Positions 37,426-47,957 of a stretch of DNA of 64,000 nucleotides are shown piece after piece. Location of the stretch: assembly GCA_023415475.1 (NCBI GenBank), contig JAEZKL010000102.1:1-64000 (forward strand), in the 5' to 3' direction. This DNA comes from Bacillota bacterium (GTDB lineage: Bacteria > Bacillota > Clostridia > Lachnospirales > Lachnospiraceae). The translations under genes and the position numbers were made by a program. Below the pieces are notes generated by a model, which ran no database searches, was not told the DNA's origin, and saw only the letters and a list, made by a program, of their open reading frames with translations. Position 1 is the first letter of the stretch. The number at the start of each line of letters is the position of its first letter.

Positions 37426-40125
37426 TTGAAAGGGTATCAATACATAAATGAAAAAGGGGTATTTCGACTTGAAAATCCGGAATTAAGAAGCTATCTGTAT
37501 TTTCCGATTGCCAATGAAAGCGGTGTGATGGGCAGTGTGACGCCTACCCTAGGCGGAGATAGCAAGATGGGACAGAATACCTTTTTACTGGCACCGGTCA
37601 GCAGTGAGGATTTACATAACAATAAATCCTCCCGTAACTTTTGGTGTAAATTAAATGGGGAGAAGGTATGGTCTGCTACCGGAAGATCTGTCTTCCAGGA
37701 AGCGAAGCTCTTTACCGGTGAGAAGGAAGAGACCGTACTGGAAGCTGGAATTATGTGGCATAAGATATCGAGAACCTCGAAGGAGCATCAGATCAAATCG
37801 GAGATCACTTCCTTTGTGCCTTATACCGGCGAATGCGTGGAGCTTATGCTGGTCACAATAACCAACATCGGTACAAGCTCATATTCTTTAAATCCTACGG
37901 CTGCCATTCCTCTCTATGGAAGGTCTGCCGATAATATCAGAGATCATCGCAATGTAACCTCTATTCTTCATCGAATTGAGACGACGGAGCACGGTGTTGT
38001 CCTTAATCCGACCCTTACCTTTGATGAGCGTGGACATCATAAGAACACCGTTGTCTACGGAGTCTTTGGAAGTACCGGAGAGGGGCTGGCACCCACTGGC
38101 TTTTATCCTGTGGTTGAAGAATTTATCGGTGACGGTGGCTCCTTTGAATGTCCGAAGGCAATTCTTGCCGGTTTGAAACCGGTGGACGCAGGCTTTCATA
38201 GAAACGGTTATGAAGCCTTAGGCGGTATTGCCTTTCCGGAGATTATATTAGAACCGAATACCTCGGCATCCTATATTATTGTTATGGGTTATGGCTCATC
38301 AAAGGAGGAGTTAGAGGCAGCTGCTGCGAAATTCAGAACCGATCAGTCCTGTCTGGATAGCCTTGCAGCTACCAAGGATTATTGGGAGGAGAAGATCAAT
38401 GTATCTTATCGTACGGGCTCGAAGGAGTTTGTCGCGTGGATGGACTGGGTCAATTTCCAGCCCATGCTTCGCAGAATCTATGGCTGGTCCTTCCTTCCCC
38501 ATCATGATTACGGAAGAGGCGGTCGTGGCTGGCGAGATCTGTGGCAGGATTGTCTTGCCCTACTTATCATGAATCCCTCCGGAGTCAGGGACATGCTGAT
38601 CAGCAATTTCGGCGGTATCCGTATGGATGGAACCAATGCAACGATAATCGGATCAAAGCAGGGTGAATTCATTGCGGATCGCAATAATATAACGAGAGTA
38701 TGGATGGATCATGGCGTATGGCCTTTCTTAACCACAAGATTATACATCATGCAGAGCGGTGATTTAGATATTCTGTTGAACAAGACTAGCTATTTCAAGG
38801 ATCCTCAGGCAGTAAGGGGTGAGGAGAAGGATCCGGTTTGGATGCCCGAGGATGGTAATCGAGTAAAGACAGCTGCTGGCAGGGAATATCAGGGAAGTAT
38901 ATTGGAGCATATGCTGATCTCGCATCTGGCAGCCTTCTATGACGTGGGAGAACATAATCATATCCGACTTAGAGGAGCGGATTGGAACGATGCGCTGGAT
39001 ATGGCGAAGGACCGGGGAGAGAGTGTTGCTTTTACTTCTTTGTTCGGCAGTAATTTGGAGGGAATGGCAGATTTAATCCTGGATTTACAGCAAAAGGGCA
39101 TCCGTAAGCTTTCCTTCATAAAGGAGCTGGAGCTGTTGCTCATCGATCAGCCTTCACTCTACGATGCTGTAGGAGAGAAGCAAAAGCTTCTTTATAAATA
39201 CTGTGACAGCTGCAGAAGTACCTTGTCCGGAGAGAGCTTCGAGATATCCTGCGAGGAGCTGGCACAAAATCTCAAGAATAAAGCAGCCTGGATACGCAAT
39301 CATATTCAAAGCACTGAATGGCTTGAGAATAAGGAGGGTCACTCCTGGTATAACGGTTATTATGATAATAACGGAAGAAGAGTCGAGGGCGACTTTGAGA
39401 CCGGTGTACGAATGATGCTGACCGGTCAGGTATTTGCCATCATGTCCGGGACGGCTTCTGAGGAGCAGGTAAAGGCAATTGTAAAAGCAGCCGATGCATA
39501 TCTGTATGACGAGGCAATCGGCGGTTATAAGCTGAATACGAATTTTAGGGAAGTGAAGGACGACCTGGGGCGTATGTTTGGCTTTGCATACGGTCATAAG
39601 GAGAACGGAGCAGTATTCTCCCATATGGTAGTAATGTATTCCAATGCACTTTATCAGAGAGGTTTTGTTAAGGAAGGCTTCAAGGCAATCAATACCCTAT
39701 ACCGTCATTGCAGTAATTTTGAAAAGAGCCGCATCTATCCCGGAATTCCCGAATATTTCGGAGATAACGGAAGAGGCTTATATCATTACCTCACCGGCTC
39801 GGCAAGCTGGCTGCTTTTGACCGTATTGACCGAGATGTTCGGTGTCAAAGGAGCAATGGGTGATCTACAGCTGGAGCCCAAGCTGTTAGGGGAGCAATTT
39901 GATCAAGAAGGGCAGGCTGAGGTATCGCTTGTTTTCGCCGGCCGTAAGCTTACGATTTGCTATGAGAATAAGGGGCGGAAGGATTATGGCGATTATCAGC
40001 TTGGCAGAATTCTTATGAATGGTGCTGTATATGAAGCAAAAGGTGGGATCTGTGTTATCCGAAGACCGGATATCGAAGCACTGGCACAGGATAAAGATCA
40101 TAGAATCCTTGTTGAGTTAAGATAG
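37426..40125 (+). CDS. GH94 disaccharide phosphorylase (probably laminaribiose)
   Basis: 899 residues from TTG 37426 (GGAGAGG upstream). It shows HHDYGRGGRGWRDLWQDCLAL (about 363-383), VWMDHGVWPFLTT and the acid-bearing WND motif in RGADWNDALDMA (Asp522), all typical of GH94. Length fits laminaribiose phosphorylases (about 900) better than cellobiose phosphorylases (about 810). With GH16 and the larger phosphorylase upstream, conversion of laminaribiose plus phosphate to glucose 1-phosphate and glucose is the best inference. Cytoplasmic. Confidence 0.85.
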   Translation: MKGYQYINEKGVFRLENPELRSYLYFPIANESGVMGSVTPTLGGDSKMGQNTFLLAPVSSEDLHNNKSSRNFWCKLNGEKVWSATGRSVFQEAKLFTGEKEETVLEAGIMWHKISRTSKEHQIKSEITSFVPYTGECVELMLVTITNIGTSSYSLNPTAAIPLYGRSADNIRDHRNVTSILHRIETTEHGVVLNPTLTFDERGHHKNTVVYGVFGSTGEGLAPTGFYPVVEEFIGDGGSFECPKAILAGLKPVDAGFHRNGYEALGGIAFPEIILEPNTSASYIIVMGYGSSKEELEAAAAKFRTDQSCLDSLAATKDYWEEKINVSYRTGSKEFVAWMDWVNFQPMLRRIYGWSFLPHHDYGRGGRGWRDLWQDCLALLIMNPSGVRDMLISNFGGIRMDGTNATIIGSKQGEFIADRNNITRVWMDHGVWPFLTTRLYIMQSGDLDILLNKTSYFKDPQAVRGEEKDPVWMPEDGNRVKTAAGREYQGSILEHMLISHLAAFYDVGEHNHIRLRGADWNDALDMAKDRGESVAFTSLFGSNLEGMADLILDLQQKGIRKLSFIKELELLLIDQPSLYDAVGEKQKLLYKYCDSCRSTLSGESFEISCEELAQNLKNKAAWIRNHIQSTEWLENKEGHSWYNGYYDNNGRRVEGDFETGVRMMLTGQVFAIMSGTASEEQVKAIVKAADAYLYDEAIGGYKLNTNFREVKDDLGRMFGFAYGHKENGAVFSHMVVMYSNALYQRGFVKEGFKAINTLYRHCSNFEKSRIYPGIPEYFGDNGRGLYHYLTGSASWLLLTVLTEMFGVKGAMGDLQLEPKLLGEQFDQEGQAEVSLVFAGRKLTICYENKGRKDYGDYQLGRILMNGAVYEAKGGICVIRRPDIEALAQDKDHRILVELR

Positions 40126-40133
40126 GAATAGAG

Positions 40134-40580
40134 ATGGATAGGAAAGGAGCCTGGGATAGGCCTATGAAGAAGGAATATATTGATGTGACCTCCTATAAGG
40201 GAGAGGGCTATCTGCCAATGATTGATTTTGAAGCCTGGAGAGTAGCAATATTAAGGTATTGTGAGGAATTAGAGGTTCAGAATCTAACCACAATGCAGAA
40301 GCATAATGAGACAGATGAGGTATTTGTTCTGTTGGAGGGTAACTGCACCCTGTTTACCGGAGGGAAAGGGGATGCCATCCATGATATTGATGCAATCGCT
40401 ATGAAGCCCTTACAGCTATATAATGTGAAGCAGGGGGTCTGGCATACCCATACCCTGAACCATGCGGCAACGGTATTGATTGTGGAGAATCGGGATACAA
40501 CGGACAGCAATTCACCGAAGGAGTTATTATCAACAGCACAGCTGGAACAGCTCAGAAGATTGTACGACGAAAGAAATTAA
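40134..40580 (+). CDS. Cupin-fold small protein
   Basis: 148 residues with a single beta-barrel pattern: QKHNETDEVFVLLEGNCTLFTGG and VWHTHTLNHAATVLIVENRDT. The histidine/glutamate set of cupin motif 1 is partly present (HNETDE) and motif 2 supplies HTHTLNH. It directly follows the GH94 gene (8 bp) and ends the locus. Another in-frame ATG at 40164 is a possible start. Its role is unknown; a sugar-binding or isomerase-like function for the glucan pathway is speculation. Confidence 0.65.
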   Translation: MDRKGAWDRPMKKEYIDVTSYKGEGYLPMIDFEAWRVAILRYCEELEVQNLTTMQKHNETDEVFVLLEGNCTLFTGGKGDAIHDIDAIAMKPLQLYNVKQGVWHTHTLNHAATVLIVENRDTTDSNSPKELLSTAQLEQLRRLYDERN

Positions 40581-40610
40581 GTTTTTCGGATTGGATTAAT
40601 CAGAAAGTAT

Positions 40611-40655
40611 TACATTGGAGGAGAAGCATGCACGGCGTGCTTCTCCTCCAATGTA
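40611..40655 (+). terminator. Very long near-perfect hairpin at the end of the beta-glucan locus
   Basis: 21-base arms, TACATTGGAGGAGAAGCATG... paired with ...GCTTCTCCTCCAATGTA, one G-U pair, three-base loop. There is no U-run, so termination would be atypical; it may stabilise the 3' end or act as a processing site. Note that the left arm contains GGAGGAG, a ribosome-binding-like run that is hidden in the stem. Confidence 0.5.
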
Positions 40656-40767
40656 TAGCAACCAGTAATTGTAAGGTTGACATTCGAGTTAAGAATATAT
40701 ATATTGAAAGCTGTGGTAGAAACATCATGAAGATTATATAGCCGGGAAGGTACAGAGGGGATAATCT

Positions 40768-42762
40768 GTGGAGACACAAAGTATGACTATGAATTGGAAT
40801 AACCGAAAGGGAATATTAGCATACCCACTACTGATCTATTTTGTATTTATTATGATTACGTATATGAAGCAAAATCAGTCTGAGGGGATGGCTGCTTATG
40901 CGATTGTATTTAGCTTATTATGGCTGGTTCTCACGCTTCTATATATGCTTGAGCTGCCGAAGGTAAGAAAAATGCTTCGTCAACACGGAAAGTGGTTTCG
41001 TACTGTATTATTAATACTCCAGCCTGCTCTTTCTTTTCTAATGATTGAGATCATGGTTGGTAATTATAATACCAAGATGTTTCATAGCTATGGGATTTAC
41101 AATATAGCGTGGTATTGTGTTATTACTTTTTTACTTTATGCAATCATAAGCAGAGCCAAGCCTGCAATACTAATATCAAATGTCATGATTTATCTAGCAG
41201 GGGTGCTGAATTATCTGGTATATCTGTTTCGTGGAAATCCGATTATACCAAGTGATTTATTGGCATGGCAGACCGGTATGAGCGTCGCTTCAAACTATCA
41301 GGTGAGTTTTACTACAGGTTTTATCATAGCAACCATTATGATGTATTCCATATTGGTATTCGGGAGTAAGCTTCAAGAAGAAGTAAGGGTTTCTATTGCG
41401 GGGCGTATAGTAGGTGTCGCTTTATATTCGTTATTTGTAACGGTCATATTCCTTCTGTTCTTTCATACGGATATCATTAAGTCCCAGATAAGGGTTATCG
41501 ATTTCTTTGCACCAAAATATACTTACTGTACTTATGGAACTGCTTTTGGCTTTGTTGCCAATGTAGAGGCGATGGAGGTAGAGGAACCGGAGGGATATAC
41601 AACGGATATTGTCAGAGGGCTTCTCGCAGAAGCAGAGGCAAAGCCTGCTCTATCTGAAGGCGAGGCTGCCAAGCCCAATATCATAGCGGTTATGAACGAG
41701 GCATTTTCTGATCTGCGCATGATAGGAGATTATGAGACGAATATCAGTTATTTGCCGTTTATCGATTCCTTGGAGGAGAACACCACGAAGGGAACCATGT
41801 ATACTTCTGTATTTGGTGGAGCCACGAGTGATACGGAATACGAGTTCCTGACAGGCAACAGCATGGCCGTAATGCCGGGGAATAGTGTGCCTTATCAACA
41901 GTTTATCACGGCTTCAACGGATTCTCTTGCGAATACCCTAAAGGCTCAGGGGTATTATAACATAGCAATTCATCCTTATGCTCCAAGCGGATATAAGCGG
42001 GATCTGGTTTATCCTCTATTGGGCTTTGATGAATTCTTGTCAGAGGAGGATTTTGAGAATCCTCATCTGATTCGTTCCTATATCAGCGACAGTGACAGCT
42101 ACAAGATGATTACCCGGCAGTACGAGACAAAGGGAGACCAGCCTTTGTTCATTTTCAATGTTACCATGCAGAACCACGGGGGCTATTCCGGGGAAAGATT
42201 GTTTGATGAGAAGGATACCGTCCGGTTTACCCAGCTACAGGGCTATGCCAGGGTTGAGCAATACTTAAGCCTTCTAAGAGAATCGGATAAAGCCTTTCAG
42301 CAGCTGGTAGATTACTTCTCAAAGGTAGAGGAACCAACCATAATACTCATGTTTGGAGATCATCAGCCGGTGGTATATTCAGAGCTTCATGATCTACTGG
42401 AAGGTAAGCCCGGGACGTCCCTAACAGATTTGGATCAACTTAGATACAAGGTTCCGTTTATCGTGTGGGCAAATTATGATATTACCGAGGATGATGTGGA
42501 TAACATCAGTGCAAATTATCTATCCTCTTATTTGCTTAAAACCGCAGGCCTTTCCGGTACAGCCTATAACGAATATTTATTACGGTTACAGAAGGAGCTG
42601 CCGGTAATCAATGCGCATTTTTACATTACGAAGGAAGGGGATTGCTACCCTTTATCGGAAGCAACAGCATATTCAGAGCTGTTACGGCAATATCAATATG
42701 TAGGCTATAATAATGCGCTCGATAGTAAGAATAAGCTATGGGAGTATTATCGTGTTGAGTAA
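40768..42762 (+). CDS. LTA synthase family membrane sulfatase-fold protein
   Basis: 664 residues from GTG 40768 (GAGGGG upstream). Five N-terminal membrane helices (about 15-235) and a large extracellular domain. The alkaline-phosphatase/sulfatase signature is there: FGGATSDTEYEFLTGNS with nucleophile Thr353, MNEAFSD, and the metal-site MFGDHQPVVYS. These enzymes transfer glycerol phosphate or phosphoethanolamine to cell-envelope glycans or lipids. No partner genes adjoin. Class is firm, substrate unknown. Confidence 0.88.
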   Translation: METQSMTMNWNNRKGILAYPLLIYFVFIMITYMKQNQSEGMAAYAIVFSLLWLVLTLLYMLELPKVRKMLRQHGKWFRTVLLILQPALSFLMIEIMVGNYNTKMFHSYGIYNIAWYCVITFLLYAIISRAKPAILISNVMIYLAGVLNYLVYLFRGNPIIPSDLLAWQTGMSVASNYQVSFTTGFIIATIMMYSILVFGSKLQEEVRVSIAGRIVGVALYSLFVTVIFLLFFHTDIIKSQIRVIDFFAPKYTYCTYGTAFGFVANVEAMEVEEPEGYTTDIVRGLLAEAEAKPALSEGEAAKPNIIAVMNEAFSDLRMIGDYETNISYLPFIDSLEENTTKGTMYTSVFGGATSDTEYEFLTGNSMAVMPGNSVPYQQFITASTDSLANTLKAQGYYNIAIHPYAPSGYKRDLVYPLLGFDEFLSEEDFENPHLIRSYISDSDSYKMITRQYETKGDQPLFIFNVTMQNHGGYSGERLFDEKDTVRFTQLQGYARVEQYLSLLRESDKAFQQLVDYFSKVEEPTIILMFGDHQPVVYSELHDLLEGKPGTSLTDLDQLRYKVPFIVWANYDITEDDVDNISANYLSSYLLKTAGLSGTAYNEYLLRLQKELPVINAHFYITKEGDCYPLSEATAYSELLRQYQYVGYNNALDSKNKLWEYYRVE

Positions 42763-42765
42763 TAG

Positions 42766-42819
42766 AAGAAGGACCTTAGGCAACTGATCTGTGGAGACCG
42801 GTGCTGTAAGGCCCTTCTT
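42766..42819. terminator. Stem-loop between convergent genes
   Basis: Arms AAGAAGGACCTTA and TAAGGCCCTTCTT (12 of 13 paired) around a 28-base loop between LTA-synthase-like and FtsH genes. No long U-run on either side. Confidence 0.45.
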
Positions 42820-42856
42820 GATATTATACCATTTTATAATCCAGGTGATAGCTTCA

Positions 42857-44587
42857 TTATGCACATATTCTAGCAATATCCTCTTGTCCTATGGTTTCCT
42901 TCTCCAGTAATTCTGAGGTAATGCCTTCTAAATGCAATATATTATTCTGTATCAGCTTTTTAGTTTCAGCATATAAGAGCTTCATATGTTCTCTGCATTT
43001 TGAAACAAGCTGCTCATTCTGACCTTCGCTAAAGACATCAAGACTGAATAATCCCATCTCTTCATCCATGCCGAATTTGTTGATATAATCCAGAATTAAT
43101 TGGGATGCCTTCTGAATATCGTTGCTTGCCCCTGTTGTAATCTCTTCAGAGCCAAAGATAAGCTCTTCAGCGATTCTTCCGGCCAGCAGGACCTGTATAC
43201 TTGCTTTCAACTGGCGCTTATTCTGAAACATGGTATCCTTGGGGATGCTCAGATTAAAGCCTCCGGCACCTCGGACACTCGGGATGATGGTTACCTTTGA
43301 TATATAATGCTCCGGTAGAAGCAGCGTGGTTACAAGAGCATGACCAGCTTCATGATAGGCAGTGATTCTACGGTCTAAATCAGAGATATAGCTTCGGTCC
43401 TGCTTCGGTGCGCCGGCAATGACAGTATAGAAGGCTCGGTCGATATGGTCCCATCGAATTACACTGTCTTTTTCGTTTGCCGCATTAATAGCTGCTTCAT
43501 TTAACAGATTCTCAAGCATAGCACCACTAAAGCATACGGTGGATTTGGCGAGACTCTCCAGATTAACATCATCGGCAAGGGGCTTTTTCTTTGCATATAA
43601 GGATAGAATTTGCTTTCTTGCGTTAACATCGGGAAGACCTATCTCAATATGTCGGTCAAATCTGCCGGGGCGGAGTAAGGCTTCATCCAGGGTATCCAGA
43701 CGATTCGTGGCTCCGATTACGATAATACCCTGGTTATCATGAAAACCGGACATTTCCGTCAGAAGGGCATTGAGAGTCTGATCGCGTTCATCATTGCTGG
43801 CTGACACATTTCTGGCTCTTTTCTTTCCTATGGCATCGATCTCGTCAATGAAGATAACAGCTTTCTCGCTTTTTTTTGCCTTATTAAACAGGCTTCGAAT
43901 TCGGCTTGCACCTACACCGACATACATTTGAACAAAATCAGAACCGCTCATGGCGTAAAAAGGTACATTAGCCTCTCCGGCAATTGCCTTTGCCATCAAG
44001 GTCTTACCGGTTCCGGGAGGGCCATACAGCAACAATCCCTTAGGCATACGGGCACCTACGGTGGCGTACTTATCCGGATTCTTAATAAATTCGATAATAT
44101 CCACAACCATAGATTTTGCCTCAGTATTACCGGCTACCGAAGCCAGCGTAACTGAAGCAGCGGTTTCCTTTGCTTGGGGTTTCTTTTTATTGGAATTCTT
44201 AATCAGATCATTTGAATTACTGCCACTGCGGACATACCATAGTATACCACCGATAACCAGTCCGATTAAAAGCACCTTCAATAATGTAAACAAGGGATTC
44301 TCTTTGCCGTAATTAACAGTTACCTGATTCAGAAGAAGCTGCTCAGTAAAATTCTCTGTCTTAGGATTCGGTACAGTATATAATATGTCTGGCTCGGAGG
44401 ATAGCTTCGCTTGAAAGGAATTTTCATCCTGACTGAAAATTATCTCCTGTACCTGTCCTTCTTCCATGGACTGTAGAAAGTCAGGGTATGACATCTTTGC
44501 TGTCTCTTTGCTGCCATAGAGAACGGCAAGAGAAAGGACACTTATGATAAAGATAGCGGCTAATATATAAATGTATGTTTTTTTCAT
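42857..44587 (-). CDS. ftsH: FtsH-type ATP-dependent zinc metalloprotease (paralogue)
   Basis: 576 residues. Two membrane helices (about 5-22 and 101-119) flank a small extracytoplasmic domain. The AAA module has Walker A GPPGTGKT (189-196), Walker [10 protein letters not shown], and the second-region-of-homology arginines in RPGRFDRH. Protease motif HEAGH (412-416) with third ligand Asp in SNDIQKA. Slightly shorter than housekeeping FtsH (about 610-650), with no folding or hpt gene beside it, so it may be an accessory copy. Start ATG 44587 with GGAGG upstream. Confidence 0.92.
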   Translation of the reverse strand: MKKTYIYILAAIFIISVLSLAVLYGSKETAKMSYPDFLQSMEEGQVQEIIFSQDENSFQAKLSSEPDILYTVPNPKTENFTEQLLLNQVTVNYGKENPLFTLLKVLLIGLVIGGILWYVRSGSNSNDLIKNSNKKKPQAKETAASVTLASVAGNTEAKSMVVDIIEFIKNPDKYATVGARMPKGLLLYGPPGTGKTLMAKAIAGEANVPFYAMSGSDFVQMYVGVGASRIRSLFNKAKKSEKAVIFIDEIDAIGKKRARNVSASNDERDQTLNALLTEMSGFHDNQGIIVIGATNRLDTLDEALLRPGRFDRHIEIGLPDVNARKQILSLYAKKKPLADDVNLESLAKSTVCFSGAMLENLLNEAAINAANEKDSVIRWDHIDRAFYTVIAGAPKQDRSYISDLDRRITAYHEAGHALVTTLLLPEHYISKVTIIPSVRGAGGFNLSIPKDTMFQNKRQLKASIQVLLAGRIAEELIFGSEEITTGASNDIQKASQLILDYINKFGMDEEMGLFSLDVFSEGQNEQLVSKCREHMKLLYAETKKLIQNNILHLEGITSELLEKETIGQEDIARICA

Positions 44588-44916
44588 TAGAGACCTCCGG
44601 AAGTAAAAAGTTTACAATCGCTTTCTTTTATTCTAGCATAAATCGTTAAAATTTCTAGAATTAAAATAATGGAAAGTCTTCCTCGTGATGCCTGGCGGGG
44701 TACCCCTTGTTTCATTAAACCTAGGTAGAATGGGGAGTAGATGAAAACGGATTACCTGGAGTAGATTGGCTTTTATATTAATTTTATAAATATTTAATAA
44801 ATACTTGAAAAAATAGACCAACTGGAATAATATTGACTATTGGAGAATGAGTTACCACAGAAAATATCAAAAATACTATACACGCCAATGAGGGCAAAAT
44901 ATTGGAGGCACGAAGA
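44588..44916. other. Divergent intergenic region (ftsH/SulP)
   Basis: 329 bp, AT-rich. It must contain promoters for both directions; TTGACT at 44833 is a candidate -35 without a good -10. No hairpin, operator or small gene was seen. Confidence 0.4.
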
Positions 44917-46596
44917 ATGGATAAGTTAAAGCCAAAGTTGTTTTCGGTTATGAAAACGTATACGAAGGAGCAGTTTGTGAAGGATGTGATAGCCGGAATT
45001 ATTGTAGCAATCATTGCACTACCACTATCGATAGCACTGGCACTGGCATCCGGAGTCACACCTGAGAGGGGGTTATACACCGCTATTGTAGCTGGCTTTG
45101 TTATCTCTTTCTTAGGAGGAAGCCGTGTACAGATTTCAGGGCCGACAGCAGCCTTTGCTACTATCGTTGCAGGAATTGTAGCAAAAAAGGGTATGGAGGG
45201 ACTGGCCGTAGCAACCGTAATGGCAGGTATCATGCTGATCATAATGGGCTTATTAAAGTTCGGAAGATTGCTTAAGTTCATTCCCTACACGATTACAACC
45301 GGGTTCACCTTGGGTATCGCAGTTACAATCTTTATCGGACAGATCAAAGACTTTTTGGGCTTAACCTTACATACAAAGCCGGTGGAGACGTTAGAAAAAA
45401 TAGTCGCCTGCATTGAGGCAATCACTACAATCAACCTTCAGGCAGTTCTGATTGGTGCCTTGTCGTTGGGTATCCTAATTCTTTGGCCTAAAATAAATAA
45501 TAAGATTCCTGCTTCTTTAGTCGCCGTCATAATCGCAGCGGCTGTTGTGAAGCTATTCGGAGTCGAAGTCAACACCATAGGAAGTCTTTATGAAATATCC
45601 TCAAAACCCCCGACGTTCCAAATACCGAATATTAATATATCAATGATTAATTCAATGTTTCCGGATGCCGTCACTATCGCCGTACTGGCAGGGGTGGAAT
45701 CGCTGTTATCCTGTGTGGTAGCGGATGGAATGATCGGCAGCAAGCATCGCTCAAATATGGAATTAGTCGCACAGGGAGCCGGCAATATCTTCTCCAGCTT
45801 GTTTGGCGGTATACCGGCAACCGGAGCTATCGCAAGAACAGCGGCAAATGTAAAGAACGGAGGTCGTACCCCTATCGCGGGAATGGTTCATGCGGTAACA
45901 TTGTTTCTGATTCTGGTGGTATTAATGCCCTATGCGGCGCTAATTCCTATGCCTACCATCGCGGCAATTCTCTTCATGGTAGCTTATAATATGAGCGAGT
46001 GGAGAGAATTCGTACAGCTGGTGAAGAAATCTCCGAAGAGTGATATTCTGGTACTGGTATCAACCTTTGCGTTAACCGTTATCTTTGACCTGGTAGTAGC
46101 TATTGAGGTCGGAATCCTGATGGCAGCAATACTCTTCGTTAAAAGAATGGCTGATGTGGCAGATGTGCAGAGCTGGACTTATCTGGAGGATGATCCGACA
46201 GAGGATGATTTGAATGATCCGGAAAATATCCGTAAAAAGAAGGTCCCGAAGAACACACTGGTTTATGAGATCAATGGTCCCATGTTCTTTGGTGCCGCAG
46301 ATAAATTTATGGACATCTCTCTGGATTCTCATGTGAAGGTGGTAATCCTTCGAATGAGAAGCGTACCTGCCATGGATGTGAACGCATTGCATACGTTGAA
46401 TCATGTCTTAAAGTCCTGCAAGAAGAGACACATCACCCTGATTCTATCCCATGTTCAGGAGCAGCCCTTGAAAATGATGCAAAAAGCAGGCTTTGATCAG
46501 TCCGTCGGTAAGGAAAACTTCTGCGACAATATCGATCTGGCTTTGATAAGAGCGGAGCAGCTGCAGGCTGCAGGCATACGAAATGCAGCCAGTTAG
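44917..46596 (+). CDS. SulP family inorganic anion transporter
   Basis: 559 residues from ATG 44917 with GGAGG eight bases upstream (a TTG at 44902 sits on that site). About 11-14 membrane helices with the SulP signature region ALASGVTPERGLYTAIVAGF...GPTAAFATIVAG, then a C-terminal cytoplasmic STAS domain (about 445-555: VVILRMRSVPAMDVNALHTL). SulP proteins carry sulfate, bicarbonate or dicarboxylates by symport. Single gene with its own terminator. Substrate not predictable. Confidence 0.92.
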   Translation: MDKLKPKLFSVMKTYTKEQFVKDVIAGIIVAIIALPLSIALALASGVTPERGLYTAIVAGFVISFLGGSRVQISGPTAAFATIVAGIVAKKGMEGLAVATVMAGIMLIIMGLLKFGRLLKFIPYTITTGFTLGIAVTIFIGQIKDFLGLTLHTKPVETLEKIVACIEAITTINLQAVLIGALSLGILILWPKINNKIPASLVAVIIAAAVVKLFGVEVNTIGSLYEISSKPPTFQIPNINISMINSMFPDAVTIAVLAGVESLLSCVVADGMIGSKHRSNMELVAQGAGNIFSSLFGGIPATGAIARTAANVKNGGRTPIAGMVHAVTLFLILVVLMPYAALIPMPTIAAILFMVAYNMSEWREFVQLVKKSPKSDILVLVSTFALTVIFDLVVAIEVGILMAAILFVKRMADVADVQSWTYLEDDPTEDDLNDPENIRKKKVPKNTLVYEINGPMFFGAADKFMDISLDSHVKVVILRMRSVPAMDVNALHTLNHVLKSCKKRHITLILSHVQEQPLKMMQKAGFDQSVGKENFCDNIDLALIRAEQLQAAGIRNAAS

Positions 46597-46620
46597 TGAT
46601 ATAAAGAAATTATGATAAGG

Positions 46621-46656
46621 AACTCCGGGTCAAGGAATTTTGCCCCGGAGTTTTTT
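46621..46656 (+). terminator. Rho-independent terminator of the SulP gene
   Basis: AACTCCGGG and CCCGGAGTT arms followed by TTTT. Confidence 0.85.
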
Positions 46657-46754
46657 GAGTAAAATTAAGTAAATCTTAATGAATTCCATTATGAAAAGCG
46701 ATATAATTACTAGCAGAAGGATAAAACTTATAGTCGATAGGAGGAGAAATTAAT

Positions 46755-47162
46755 TTGAAAGAAAAATTTGTAAAGCTGGTAAAAAAAATATTAGTTCAAA
46801 GCCTTTGCATCATCATTTTCCTAGCGATATGCTTATTAATTGCTGTTCAGATTTCTCACTTTACGGGGATCATATTCAGAACGGTTATGGTATATGAAGG
46901 CTTTATCCTGGTTTTGGCAGGGGCACTGTTATCACCGAGAGCCAGCCGGTCAATTATCAACGTAAATGCCTTGGATCAGCCAAATGCAGCACAGATTGCA
47001 CATCGGGATCTGGAGGTCATTCGATTGGAGCAGGAGCTGGAGCGGGAGGATCCGTCCTATTATAAGAATTTCTTTTACCAGGTCAAGGGAAGTGCCCATA
47101 ATATTACCTTGATTTTTACAGGCTTAATCATGCTGTTCTATGCTCTGAATTATCTAGCCTAG
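46755..47162 (+). CDS. Small membrane protein of unknown function
   Basis: 135 residues starting at TTG 46755, with GAGGAG upstream. Two close N-terminal helices (about 13-55), an acidic/basic amphipathic stretch (AHRDLEVIRLEQELEREDPSYY) and a C-terminal helix (about 112-133). Not recognised. Codon use looks genuine and there is a ribosome site. The stop is 57 bp from the S8 gene. Confidence 0.6.
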   Translation: MKEKFVKLVKKILVQSLCIIIFLAICLLIAVQISHFTGIIFRTVMVYEGFILVLAGALLSPRASRSIINVNALDQPNAAQIAHRDLEVIRLEQELEREDPSYYKNFFYQVKGSAHNITLIFTGLIMLFYALNYLA

Positions 47163-47823
47163 CTTTTATTAATCATGAAAGTCCGAGTTGCATATAATAA
47201 AATAAAGATATCATATGAATGAAGGTCTTTATGGATAATGCAAAGATAGATAATGAGTTAAATCTTGCCCTAGACGTACCTGAGGCGGAGCGGGCAAAGG
47301 CGGTCAATCTTAATGTGGGTTATACACCGGATACCGATTTATGGGAGCTGATTGTAAAGTACAGCGGCAGTCTTGACCGTATTAGGGAGGAGCTTCAGAT
47401 ATCAGCGGTGGAGCTAGCGAGTCAATATGCTATTCTGACCATCCCCGAATATCTGATTGGCAGGTTATCCGATTATGAGGAGATTGAATACATCGAGAAA
47501 CCAAAGCGCCTGTTCTACGAGGTGAATGAAGGGCGTACGGCTTCCTGTATCAATCCGGTGCAGACAGGGAATTTTAATCTGTTCGGAGAAGGAGTACTGG
47601 TCGCTATCATTGATTCCGGAATTGATTATTCCCACCCGGATTTCCGTAATGAGGACGGTACGACGAGAATTGAAGCGATATGGGATCAGACAATACAGGG
47701 AAGTCCGCCGGAGGGCTACGACATAGGAACCCTGTATACAAGAGCGCAGATTAATGAAGCACTTCTGATTCCGATGCCGGAGCGATTGGAGATTGTTCCG
47801 AGTACAGATTTATCAGGACACGG

Positions 47824-47832
47824 AACCCATGT
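47824..47832 (+). repeat. Left candidate attachment core AACCCATGT
   Basis: Lies in the codons for GTHV of the S8 gene, in the context ACACGGAACCCATGT. Confidence 0.45.
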
Positions 47833-47921
47833 TAGGTGTTTGAAAAATATTCTGGAAACCGGCTGCAGTCCCCTTTCTTTCATCACTTCGAGCAAAAGGG
47901 ATGAAATCATACATATAAGTG

Positions 47922-47957
47922 ACATATATTTACAAATGGAAATATATGTGATATACT
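47922..47957 (+). promoter_or_regulatory. Promoter overlapped by a 10-bp inverted repeat
   Basis: TTTACA (47929-47934), 17-base spacer and extended -10 TGATATACT (TATACT 47952-47957). The arms ACATATATTT (47922-47931) and AAATATATGT (47940-47949) are perfectly complementary and cover the -35 and spacer, as a repressor operator would. It drives the protease/lipoprotein pair. Confidence 0.6.

Noticed and set aside
39154..39624. Antisense protein of about 156 residues inside GH94
   Set aside because: Mirror frame of a clearly coding gene, no family features and no promoter.
44784..45281. Antisense protein over the SulP start
   Set aside because: Low-complexity Ile/Thr/Ala sequence produced by the complement of membrane-helix codons, with no ribosome site.
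46755..47162. Small membrane protein as part of the inserted element
   Set aside because: It lies left of the S8 gene that the element interrupts, so it is outside the element.
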